From an uncultured Collinsella sp. (GTDB lineage Bacteria; Actinomycetota; Coriobacteriia; Coriobacteriales; Coriobacteriaceae), in the NCBI GenBank assembly GCA_900552395.1, contig URZJ01000059.1:1-9572 (forward strand): DNA of 9,572 nucleotides, in the 5' to 3' direction. Below the pieces are notes generated by a model. That model was not told the DNA's origin. It saw only the letters and a list, made by a program, of their open reading frames with translations, and ran no database searches. The translations under genes were made by a program, and so were the position numbers. This document shows positions 1 to 6,259 of this stretch, in pieces. Positions within the stretch are counted from its first letter, which is position 1; every line of letters begins with the position of its first letter.

Positions 1-14
1 GAGAGAGGAACACT

Positions 15-905
15 ATGGCAGAGCAGCAGCTTATCGGAGCGCTCGAGGCCGGCGGCACCAAGATGGTCTGCGCCACGGGCTATGCAGACGGTATGGTCCT
101 GGAGTGCGAGCAGATCGCGACCACGACCCCGCAGGAGACCGTCGAGGCCGTCAACGCATGGTTTGCAAACAAGGGCATCGCCGCACTGGGCATCGGAGCT
201 TTTGGCCCCACCGCAGTCAACCCCGCCTCGCCCCAGTACGGCAAGATCTTGGAGACCCCCAAGACGGCATGGCGCTACTTTGACCTGCTGGGCACCATTC
301 AAAACGAGCTCGACATTCCCTGCGGCTACGACACCGACGTCAACGTCGCCTGCCTGGGCGAGGTCACCTTTGGTTGCGCCCAGGGCCTCACTGACGTGGC
401 GTATCTGACCATCGGCACCGGCGTGGGCGCCGGCGTGCTTTCGGGCGGCCAGCTCGTGCACGGCATGATGCACCCCGAGGCCGGTCACATCCTGGTCACG
501 CGCGACCCGCGCGACACCATTGGCGAGCACAGCGGCTGCCCCTTCCACGACAACTGCCTCGAGGGCCTCATCGCCGGCCCCGGCGTTAAAAAGCGCTGGG
601 GTGGCAAGAGCGCCGGAGAGATGGCCGATGACCCGGAGGCCATGGACCTGCTCGCCGGCTATCTTGCGCAGGCGCTCATGACCTACATCCTGTGCTACGC
701 ACCGCAGAAGATCGTCATCGGTGGCGGCGTGGCCGACCACACCCCCATCGCGCCGCTCGCACGCAAGAAGTGCGCCGAGATGCTCAACGGCTACATCGTC
801 ACGCCCGAGATGGCCGACATCGATAGCTACATCGTCAACAACAGCCTCGAGGGCAAGCAGGGCATCATGGGCTGCCTGGCCCTAGGCGCACAGGCGCTTC
901 AGTAA
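15..905 (+). CDS. scrK: ROK-family sugar kinase, probable fructokinase
   Basis: The predicted 296-residue cytoplasmic protein is a ROK kinase, most likely phosphorylating fructose to fructose-6-phosphate with ATP. Seen in the sequence: the N-terminal phosphate-binding motif ALEAGGTK (residues 9-16), the DTDVN segment (106-110) whose second Asp (108) is in the position of the ROK catalytic base, a second glycine-rich phosphate loop IGTGVGAG (133-140), the ExxH element (E155, H158), and the zinc-knuckle sequence GCPFHDNCLEG (C175, H178, C181) typical of ROK proteins. The length matches the bacterial fructokinase group (about 290-300). The ATG at 15 follows an AGAGAGG ribosome site. Upstream sequence is outside the window, so promoter and operon partners are unknown. 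Family assignment is firm. The exact sugar is inferred from resemblance to ScrK/GmuE-type fructokinases; mannose or another hexose is possible. Confidence 0.88.
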   Translation: MAEQQLIGALEAGGTKMVCATGYADGMVLECEQIATTTPQETVEAVNAWFANKGIAALGIGAFGPTAVNPASPQYGKILETPKTAWRYFDLLGTIQNELDIPCGYDTDVNVACLGEVTFGCAQGLTDVAYLTIGTGVGAGVLSGGQLVHGMMHPEAGHILVTRDPRDTIGEHSGCPFHDNCLEGLIAGPGVKKRWGGKSAGEMADDPEAMDLLAGYLAQALMTYILCYAPQKIVIGGGVADHTPIAPLARKKCAEMLNGYIVTPEMADIDSYIVNNSLEGKQGIMGCLALGAQALQ

Positions 906-987
906 CAGACGCACCCACAGGGCGTGGCGCACCCGGCAAATCCGACCTATGGAACGACGCCGCCACACCTCATATAAGCCCTCCAAT

Positions 988-1035
988 AAAAAAGGCCGCC
1001 TAGGACCAAACAATGCGTCCTTAGGCGGCCTTTTT
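988..1035. terminator. bidirectional intrinsic terminator between scrK and vanZ
   Basis: A hairpin pairs 988-1006 (AAAAAGGCCGCCTAGGAC) with 1017-1035 (GTCCTTAGGCGGCCTTTTT). It has one bulged T and a loop of about 10 bases. The A-run on one side and T-run on the other give a U-tract in both directions, so it can end the fructokinase transcript (+) and the vanZ transcript (-). The right arm overlaps the last codons and stop of the VanZ gene. Confidence 0.88.
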
Positions 1036-1428
1036 GGCGCACATCAGCGACCGTAAGAGATATCGGAGCACAACGCCCGTTGCCGCTCCACAGCAGTCGA
1101 TCATCACATCAGTGATCATGCCGGCGCGTCCCGGCACAAAGAGCTGAATCGTCTCGTCGATCGAGGGAATCAGCAGCAGGAACACTGCCGTGGGCAGCAG
1201 CACGTCAAAGGTGCGTCGGCCCTCAAAATCAAAGGCGTGCGTTGCCAGGATGCCGAGCACCAAATACTCGGTAAAATGCGCGCACTTACGAACAACAAAG
1301 TTGGTCACCCATTCATATGGAAGTCCCACGCCGTGCAGAAAACCGCGGATAGCTTCCATGACCGTTAGGCTCAGTGAGCCCGACCCCGAGCCGGGAACCA
1401 GCGAATTGCCCCAGATCAAGAGCGCCAT
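1021..1428 (-). CDS. VanZ-like membrane protein (5' end uncertain, possible frameshift)
   Basis: This 135-residue open frame is a small integral-membrane protein of the VanZ-like family. The family is named for VanZ, linked to low-level teicoplanin resistance, but most chromosomal members have no known role. Family signatures are clear: IWGNSLVPG near the N-terminus, RKCAHFTEY (47-55), DETIQLFVPGR (91-101) and DVMIDCCG (107-114), with hydrophobic helices around 52-65, 76-90 and 105-125. The first ATG in this frame (1428) lies inside what should be the first membrane helix and has no ribosome site. Reading the frame further upstream gives a plausible helix start (KWAVVTCLMALLIW). A better start, ATG at 1465 with GGAGG upstream and 7 bases after the preceding stop, is one base out of frame across an A4 run (1450-1453). 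The gene probably forms an operon with the upstream unknown gene. The last codons (AKKAA-stop) lie in the terminator stem. Confidence 0.85.
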   Translation of the reverse strand: MALLIWGNSLVPGSGSGSLSLTVMEAIRGFLHGVGLPYEWVTNFVVRKCAHFTEYLVLGILATHAFDFEGRRTFDVLLPTAVFLLLIPSIDETIQLFVPGRAGMITDVMIDCCGAATGVVLRYLLRSLMCAKKAA

Positions 1429-1472
1429 CAGGCAGGTTACGACCGCCCATTTTGATCTTAACCATGCAGAAG

Positions 1473-2873
1473 TTATGCCTCCGCACGGAGCGGCGCGAAG
1501 CTGGCGGTACCGCCCTCGATAACGCTCAGATAAGCACGGCCCGTACGCTTGGCGGTAGAGGACTGAAGACGCTCGATCTCTTCCTCGAGGATCTGATTGA
1601 CGCGCTCGTGACGACGATTTTCCATAATGCCGGCGGCAATAGCCTCGGCCCGCTCGATGCTCTCACGCGAGATACGGGCAGTATCCTCGGGGAACACAGC
1701 GCTGTGACGGCCGACATAGGCGGGGGCAGCAGGCTGAGGGGCAGCGACGGGAGCGGGGGCTGAAACAGGAGCAGGCTCGTCAATCTCATCCAGAATCGCG
1801 GTGGCGGCGGCCCACATACCCTCGTGGCCCGAGTAATCGGCCATGGGGACATCAACCTCGAGCGAGGCGTCCGGAAGGTCGCCGGTGTCGATGCGATCTT
1901 GGGCATCAATCGATGCGGTGATGGCTGCAGGCTCATCGAGGTCATCGAGATCGATGCCCGCGGCACCGGAGATGATAGGCATGCTGGCGAGGTTTGCATT
2001 GTACGGCGCAGCCTCAGCCGCCTGCTGCTGGGCAGGAGCGCCCCAAAGCGAGCTTTCGGCGGCACGGCGGGCGGCAACAGCCTCCTCGTCCGCGGTCATG
2101 GCTTCATCAACGTACGAATTATCGGCAGAAGCGTTCGCGTCCGCCGAGGTAGCGCTGTAGGCGTTATTGACCGCCGCATTGGCAACGAGTGCCACGAAAG
2201 CCGCCGTGCTGCCCGCAGGGGCGGCCTGGGAGCCCGACACGGCGCGTGCCGCGGCGGCGATATCATCGCGATTGAAGGAGCCGGTCTGCCCGCCGTTGGT
2301 GAGCTCGTCGATGGCGACTTGATAGACGTCGCGCGAGCGTGCAGGGTCGCAGCTCACCGGCGAATCGTCGTCGAGCATGCTGTCGATCATGGACCAAGCC
2401 TCGGCCTCGTCCATAGCATCTGCGGCTCGAGCGATGGTAGGGACACCATCATCGACATGACGGCGCTGGAACGCACCAGTCAGGCCGGAAAGGAGTGCCG
2501 AGGTAGACTGCTCCGACTGAGCCTGAGAAGCAGAAGCCGCAGCGTACGGAATCGCATCCTGCTGCTGAGCTGGAATCGAGGCGGTCTTGAACTCGCTTTG
2601 ATGCTGATTGAGATTGGCGGCACCGCCCATGGCATCGGGCTGGAACAGACGCTCTTCACGCTGCGCACGATACTCGGAGATACCCAGCGAGGCGGCATAG
2701 ATACCCACGCCCGCCACCGCGCCCACGGCGAAGGGAACTGCACCCGCCACGACCGTCTCGTTCACCGACGAAAACGGCAGCGTCGCGGCATACATAACCA
2801 CGGGAGCGGCAAGGCCGATCCCGCACGAAAGTCCGGCAAGGACTGCTCGTTGTGTTGCATCAGAAGAAGCCAT
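1473..2873 (-). CDS. membrane-anchored, largely disordered protein of unknown function
   Basis: I do not recognise a family. The start at 2873 (MASSDATQ, 466 residues) is chosen because GGGGAG lies about 5 bases upstream; an in-frame TTG at 2900 would add nine residues. Two hydrophobic segments at about 9-33 and 41-65 look like a membrane hairpin. They are followed by a basic/acidic patch (EYRAQREER) and about 330 residues of Ala-, Gln-, Ser-, Asp- and Pro-rich low-complexity sequence that should be disordered. A short motif W-x5-[MI]-L-D-[DE] occurs twice (W160 and W354), each time in an acidic setting. The Pro/Ala stretch at 367-386 leads to a charged helical region (about 398-438, rich in E and R) that could be a coiled coil, and then a short tail. 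The gene has its own promoter-like sequence upstream and VanZ closely downstream. A membrane-associated scaffold is a guess from this layout only. Confidence 0.8.
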   Translation of the reverse strand: MASSDATQRAVLAGLSCGIGLAAPVVMYAATLPFSSVNETVVAGAVPFAVGAVAGVGIYAASLGISEYRAQREERLFQPDAMGGAANLNQHQSEFKTASIPAQQQDAIPYAAASASQAQSEQSTSALLSGLTGAFQRRHVDDGVPTIARAADAMDEAEAWSMIDSMLDDDSPVSCDPARSRDVYQVAIDELTNGGQTGSFNRDDIAAAARAVSGSQAAPAGSTAAFVALVANAAVNNAYSATSADANASADNSYVDEAMTADEEAVAARRAAESSLWGAPAQQQAAEAAPYNANLASMPIISGAAGIDLDDLDEPAAITASIDAQDRIDTGDLPDASLEVDVPMADYSGHEGMWAAATAILDEIDEPAPVSAPAPVAAPQPAAPAYVGRHSAVFPEDTARISRESIERAEAIAAGIMENRRHERVNQILEEEIERLQSSTAKRTGRAYLSVIEGGTASFAPLRAEA

Positions 2874-3009
2874 GAGCTCTCCCCATCTTCCAGCACCCAA
2901 ATCGCATCATTCAGTTGGCTGCGCGAGAGAAGATGAAGCGGGGCTATGCCCCAAAGCAACGGTATATGGTTCGTTTCATCTGCGTTTTCCGTCGCGAAGC
3001 TTAAAAGTT

Positions 3010-3038
3010 ATTATGCGAAACCGTCCTGTCGATTGCAA
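3010..3038 (-). promoter_or_regulatory. sigma-70-type promoter for the unknown membrane protein gene
   Basis: Read on the minus strand, TTGCAA (3038-3033) is followed after exactly 17 bases by CATAAT (3015-3010), 4/6 and 5/6 matches to the -35 and -10 consensus. Transcription would start near 3003, leaving a leader of about 130 bases before the ATG at 2873. The leader contains a short GGGGC-ATA-GCCCC hairpin at about 2940-2953. The promoter lies just beyond the rho terminator, so it would start an independent transcript. Confidence 0.6.
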
Positions 3039-3118
3039 GTGACGATGTCGGATTGAAACGGGAAACCTGCTGCTCGTCGGTCTTACGGTCAAAAATAAGC
3101 GCGGAGCGGCGCTATGGA

Positions 3119-3149
3119 AAAGGGCCGAGGCTCAAAGCCCCGACCCTTT
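3119..3149 (-). terminator. intrinsic terminator of rho
   Basis: A 14-bp stem (3119-3132 with 3136-3149, two G-T wobbles) with a 3-base loop lies about 38 bases after the rho stop. On the minus strand it ends in TTTT. The A-run on the other side would also give a short U-tract for + strand transcription. Confidence 0.88.
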
Positions 3150-3186
3150 CTCGCATTGATGACTATCGCTGCCCGTGGATGACAAC

Positions 3187-5730
3187 CTAGAACGTCTGCT
3201 CGTAGTCGCTGTGTTTTTTGGCCGAACGCACCAGGAACTCCTGATTGGTGTTGGTGCCCTTAAGACCCTTGATAAACGATGCGGCTGCGCGCTCGGTGTT
3301 GTTCATGCCGGCAAGAATGCGACGCAGACCAAAGACAAACGGACGCATCTGCTCGTCGACCAACAGGTCCTCGTTACGCGTACCGGAGGCAACGGGGTCG
3401 ATAGCCGGGAAGATGCGGCGGTCGGCCAGGTCGCGGTCGAGCTTAAGCTCCATGTTGCCGGTGCCCTTGAACTCCTCAAAGATGACTTCGTCCATCTTGG
3501 AACCGGTGTCGATGAGGGCAGAGGCCAGGATGGTAAGCGAGCCACCGTTCTCGATATTGCGGGCTGCACCCAGGAAGCGCTTGGGCGGATAGAGGGCCGC
3601 CGAATCGACGCCGCCCGAAAGGATGCGGCCCGAGGCGGGCGCCGCCAAGTTGTAGGCGCGGGCGAGGCGCGTGATGGAGTCGAGCACCACCACGACGTCG
3701 CCACCCAGCTCTACGATGCGCTTGGCGCGCTCGATGACGAGCTCTGCCATGCGGGTGTGGTTGTCGGCGGGCATATCGAAGGTCGACGCCACAACCTCGC
3801 CCTTGATGGAACGCTGCATATCGGTGACCTCTTCGGGGCGCTCGTCGACGAGCAGGCAGATGAGGTGCACCTCGGGGTTGTTAATCGAGATAGACTGGCA
3901 GATCTTCTTGAGGATCGTGGTCTTGCCGGCCTTGGGCGGGGACACGATCAGGCCGCGCTGGCCCTTGCCGATCGGTGACACGATGTCGATGGCGCGGCCG
4001 GTAATAGAGTCCTTGCCGTGCTCCATGCGCAGCGGCTCGTTGGGATAGACCGGGGTGAGGTCGCCGAACTTGGGACGGTTGCGAATCTGCTCGGGGTCCA
4101 GACCGTTGACGGTCGTGATTTTGGCGAGGCCGGCGCGCTTGTCGCCGCCGCGCGAAGGACGCAGCGAGCCCTCGATGACGTCGCCCGTGCGCAGGCGCGC
4201 GGAGCGGATGAGGTAGGCGGGCACGAAGGCGTCGTCGTTGGACTTCATGTAGCCATGGGCGTGGATGATGCCGGAGCTGTCCGGGCGAATCTGCAGAATG
4301 CCCTTGATGTCGCGGAAGCCCTCGGCCTTCGCAGCGGTGACGTAGATTTCCTCGACGAGCTCGGCCTTCTTCTTGCCGGTCGTCTCGATCTCGAACTCCT
4401 TAGCCTTCTCGCGCAGCTCAGCGACCTTCATGGCCGCGAGTTCCTCGCGCGAAAGCGTGGGCTCGGTGGGAGCGGCATTACGCTCCTTGTTGCGCTGTTT
4501 GCGATCGCGCTGGCGGTTGCGACGGTCGTTGTTGCGGTCGTCCTTACGCTCGTTGCGCTCGTCGTTGCGCTTGTGCTGGCGACGGTTGGGACGAGTGCCG
4601 TCTTCGCCCTCAGCGGGGGCGGCACCATCGGTTGCGGCGGTGCCAACATTGGCCGCGGCGGCGTCATTGGCCTCGGCGCCAGAATCAACCTGCGCTTCGA
4701 CATCCTGCTGCTCGGACGCCTTGGCCTTAACGGACTTCTTACGACCGCGCTTGGGCTTCTCGGACGCAGGCTGTTCGACGTCCTGGGCCTTGGCGACATC
4801 AGTCGACGCATCGGCGGTCGTCTCGGCAGAATCCTCGGACGCACCCTTCTTGGCAGCCTTGGCCTTGGACGTGCGCTTAGCAGCAGTACGACGGCTGCGA
4901 CCGGGACGGACGTCGGCGGGCTCGGCATCGGCGGGAGCGGCCTCGGAAGTCGTAGCATCCTGGACGGGTGCATCGGCAGCGGTTGCAGACTCGGCGGTCG
5001 CCGCAGCATCCCGAGCGGCGGCGGCTGCTGCGGCCTTCTCTGCCTCGACAAAGGCCTTGGGCTTGCGACCGCGACGGTGCGGGCGCAAAGCCGGATCGAC
5101 AACGGGAACTTCGTTGGCCTCGACAGGCGCAGCGGGCTCAACAGGCAATGTTCCCTCCCCTGCCGCGGAACGGACCGAAGCCTCAGTGAGCTCGGGGGCT
5201 ACCTGTTCCGCAACTTGCTCGGCCTTAGCAGCCGTGCGGCGGCGTGTGCGCGGTGCCGGCTTCTCGGTCGGCAGGTCGGCGGCAGGGGTCTCGATGGCGG
5301 CAGGCGTCTCGGGCACAGACGGAGCTGCAAGCTCGGTCAGAGCCGCGGCCTCGCGCTCGGCAGCACGACGGCGGGCGCGCACCACCTGAGCCTCGCTAAT
5401 CTGCGCCAACGCACGTGCCTGCGCGACCTCATCGGAAATCGGCGCCGAGGAGTCAGCTGCAACGGTGCGCTTGGCGCGCGTCGTGCGCGTGGTACGGCGC
5501 TTGGGCTTGGTGACCTCCTCGCCGTCAGCGGCAGGCTTGGCCGTGCGGCGCGCGAGCTTGGGCTTTGCCGGAGCAGCCTCCTCACCAGTTGCAGGCGCAG
5601 GCGTCGAAGCAGCCTTAGGCGTCTCGGGAGCCGAGGCTTGCGCGGGCGCCGCGACCTGGTCCGACGCAACCGGTGCAGCGGGAGCGGCCTGCGTCGTCGT
5701 TATTTCGTTTTCTTGCTGTTGATCAGACAC
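3187..5730 (-). CDS. rho: transcription termination factor Rho with a ~425-residue disordered N-terminal extension
   Basis: Rho is the hexameric RNA-dependent ATPase that pulls nascent RNA out of RNA polymerase at factor-dependent terminators. At 847 residues this one is twice the length of E. coli Rho (419). Residues 1-425 are Ala/Pro/Glu-rich with recurring Lys/Arg blocks, ending in an Arg/Asn/Asp-rich stretch (about 381-418). The conserved body follows: Rho-N helical domain (about 427-463), cold-shock-like RNA-binding domain (about 470-560), Walker A SPPKAGKTT (597-605), the catalytic-glutamate segment VDERPEEVT, Walker B VVVVLDS (679-685), Q-loop LSGGVDS (704-710), R-loop EEFKGTGNMEL (752-762) and SGTRNEDLL containing the probable arginine finger (R785). 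The start is a GTG at 5730 with only a weak AAGAAAG ribosome site, so expression may be limited by the leader. Long extensions are known in actinobacterial Rho. The RNP1-like motif is unusual (see findings). Confidence 0.98.
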   Translation of the reverse strand: MSDQQQENEITTTQAAPAAPVASDQVAAPAQASAPETPKAASTPAPATGEEAAPAKPKLARRTAKPAADGEEVTKPKRRTTRTTRAKRTVAADSSAPISDEVAQARALAQISEAQVVRARRRAAEREAAALTELAAPSVPETPAAIETPAADLPTEKPAPRTRRRTAAKAEQVAEQVAPELTEASVRSAAGEGTLPVEPAAPVEANEVPVVDPALRPHRRGRKPKAFVEAEKAAAAAAARDAAATAESATAADAPVQDATTSEAAPADAEPADVRPGRSRRTAAKRTSKAKAAKKGASEDSAETTADASTDVAKAQDVEQPASEKPKRGRKKSVKAKASEQQDVEAQVDSGAEANDAAAANVGTAATDGAAPAEGEDGTRPNRRQHKRNDERNERKDDRNNDRRNRQRDRKQRNKERNAAPTEPTLSREELAAMKVAELREKAKEFEIETTGKKKAELVEEIYVTAAKAEGFRDIKGILQIRPDSSGIIHAHGYMKSNDDAFVPAYLIRSARLRTGDVIEGSLRPSRGGDKRAGLAKITTVNGLDPEQIRNRPKFGDLTPVYPNEPLRMEHGKDSITGRAIDIVSPIGKGQRGLIVSPPKAGKTTILKKICQSISINNPEVHLICLLVDERPEEVTDMQRSIKGEVVASTFDMPADNHTRMAELVIERAKRIVELGGDVVVVLDSITRLARAYNLAAPASGRILSGGVDSAALYPPKRFLGAARNIENGGSLTILASALIDTGSKMDEVIFEEFKGTGNMELKLDRDLADRRIFPAIDPVASGTRNEDLLVDEQMRPFVFGLRRILAGMNNTERAAASFIKGLKGTNTNQEFLVRSAKKHSDYEQTF

Positions 5731-5867
5731 AGTGTTTGCTCAACTTTCTTTTCAAGCCCTGTGATCACATGCTCCCTGCATAAACCTTCAGGGCGGCTAA
5801 ACAGTCTAGTTCCGTTCAAAACGACGGACATCATTGATCTGTATCGAGATGATTGCGTCAACTACGC
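5731..5867 (-). promoter_or_regulatory. rho 5' leader with alternative pairings
   Basis: The predicted leader is about 137 bases. In RNA sense it carries GCCCTG (5794-5789), which can pair with CAGGG at 5778-5774 or with CAGGGC at 5761-5756; the two are mutually exclusive. The second pairing ends close to the weak ribosome site. A perfect 10-base palindrome TGTGATCACA lies at 5760-5769 and a TGCATAAA motif (plus-strand sense) at 5777-5784. Control of Rho by its own leader is known in E. coli; here regulation is inferred. Confidence 0.4.
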
Positions 5868-5873
5868 AGCGTT

Positions 5874-5901
5874 AGTGTAACACAACCGCCGCCACCTGCA
5901 A
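5874..5901 (-). promoter_or_regulatory. probable rho promoter (extended -10)
   Basis: On the minus strand TTGCAG (5901-5896) is separated by 16 bases from TACACT (5879-5874), and a TG dinucleotide one base upstream of the -10 (TGTTACACT) makes an extended -10. The start point would be near 5867. No better promoter is seen between the argS terminator and rho. Confidence 0.5.
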
Positions 5902-5979
5902 CTTAGTCATTGGGGGCGTTCTTAAACGACTAGTCAAAAGGGACACTCTTTGGTCTACCACCCACAAATCAGACTGCCT

Positions 5980-6188
5980 CCGCCAAAACTATGGCGGTTT
6001 ACTACGACGAATCGATCAACCGCGACCACTCCGAAACATGTTGAACTAAAACCGCAGGTAGATGCCTTGCGCTTTTTTGCGAAAAGCCGGCGTGGTTGGA
6101 AATTCCCAATTCATCGTAGTAAACCGGCATAGTTTCGTATTTCCAGCAGTTCCAAATTCGTCAATACGTCGGCATTTGCGAAAAAAGC
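5980..6188. repeat. structured inverted-repeat element between argS and rho
   Basis: Two 27-base arms, 5986-6012 and 6109-6135, are inverted copies identical at 25 of 27 positions and enclose 96 bases. A second, weaker inverted pair (6071-6091 with 6168-6188, 16 of 21 matching) overlaps the first in an interleaved way. Smaller pairings also occur: CCGCC/GGCGG at 5980-5997, CTTTT/AAAAG at 6072-6086, CGTATT (6136-6141) with AATACG (6163-6168), and a near-palindrome around 6096-6109. Base composition is noticeably less GC-rich than the flanking genes. It abuts the argS terminator at one end and lies upstream of the rho promoter. It could be a miniature transposable element, a dispersed intergenic repeat or a structured RNA. 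No transposase is present and no target-site duplication is evident. Confidence 0.6.
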
Positions 6189-6213
6189 CCGACCTCCGTG
6201 GGAGATCGGGCTT
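6181..6213 (-). terminator. intrinsic terminator of argS
   Basis: On the minus strand a 13-position stem (6213-6201 with 6197-6185, one A-C mismatch, 3-base loop) is followed by six T residues (6186-6181, partly shared with the stem base). It lies about 46 bases after the argS stop, and separates argS transcription from rho. Confidence 0.92.
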
Positions 6214-6259
6214 ATAGGGCTCAGTTAAACCAAACCTACACGGTCAAATGACCCGCAGG

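Noticed and set aside
1824..2936. 370-codon + strand open frame opposite the unknown membrane protein
   Set aside because: No ribosome site or domain. The minus-strand gene has a good ribosome site, a promoter and membrane helices.
4373..5389. 338-codon + strand open frame, Ser/Ala/Arg-rich
   Set aside because: Another shadow of rho; composition follows from codon bias of the opposite strand.
5760..5769. TGTGATCACA palindrome in the rho leader as a CRP-type site
   Set aside because: CRP half-sites need about six bases between TGTGA and TCACA; here there are none, and the position is downstream of the likely start of transcription.
4018..5880. 620-codon open frame on the + strand opposite the rho N-terminal extension
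   Set aside because: It is the antisense shadow of the Ala/Arg-rich GC-rich rho coding region, runs through the rho start and leader, and its translation is low-complexity Gly/Leu/Arg with no recognisable domain.
5950..6132. 60-codon + strand open frame with TTG start inside the inverted-repeat element
   Set aside because: No ribosome site is evident and it lacks a recognisable domain. It is open through both repeat arms, so it may be part of the element, but a real protein is not supported without conservation data.
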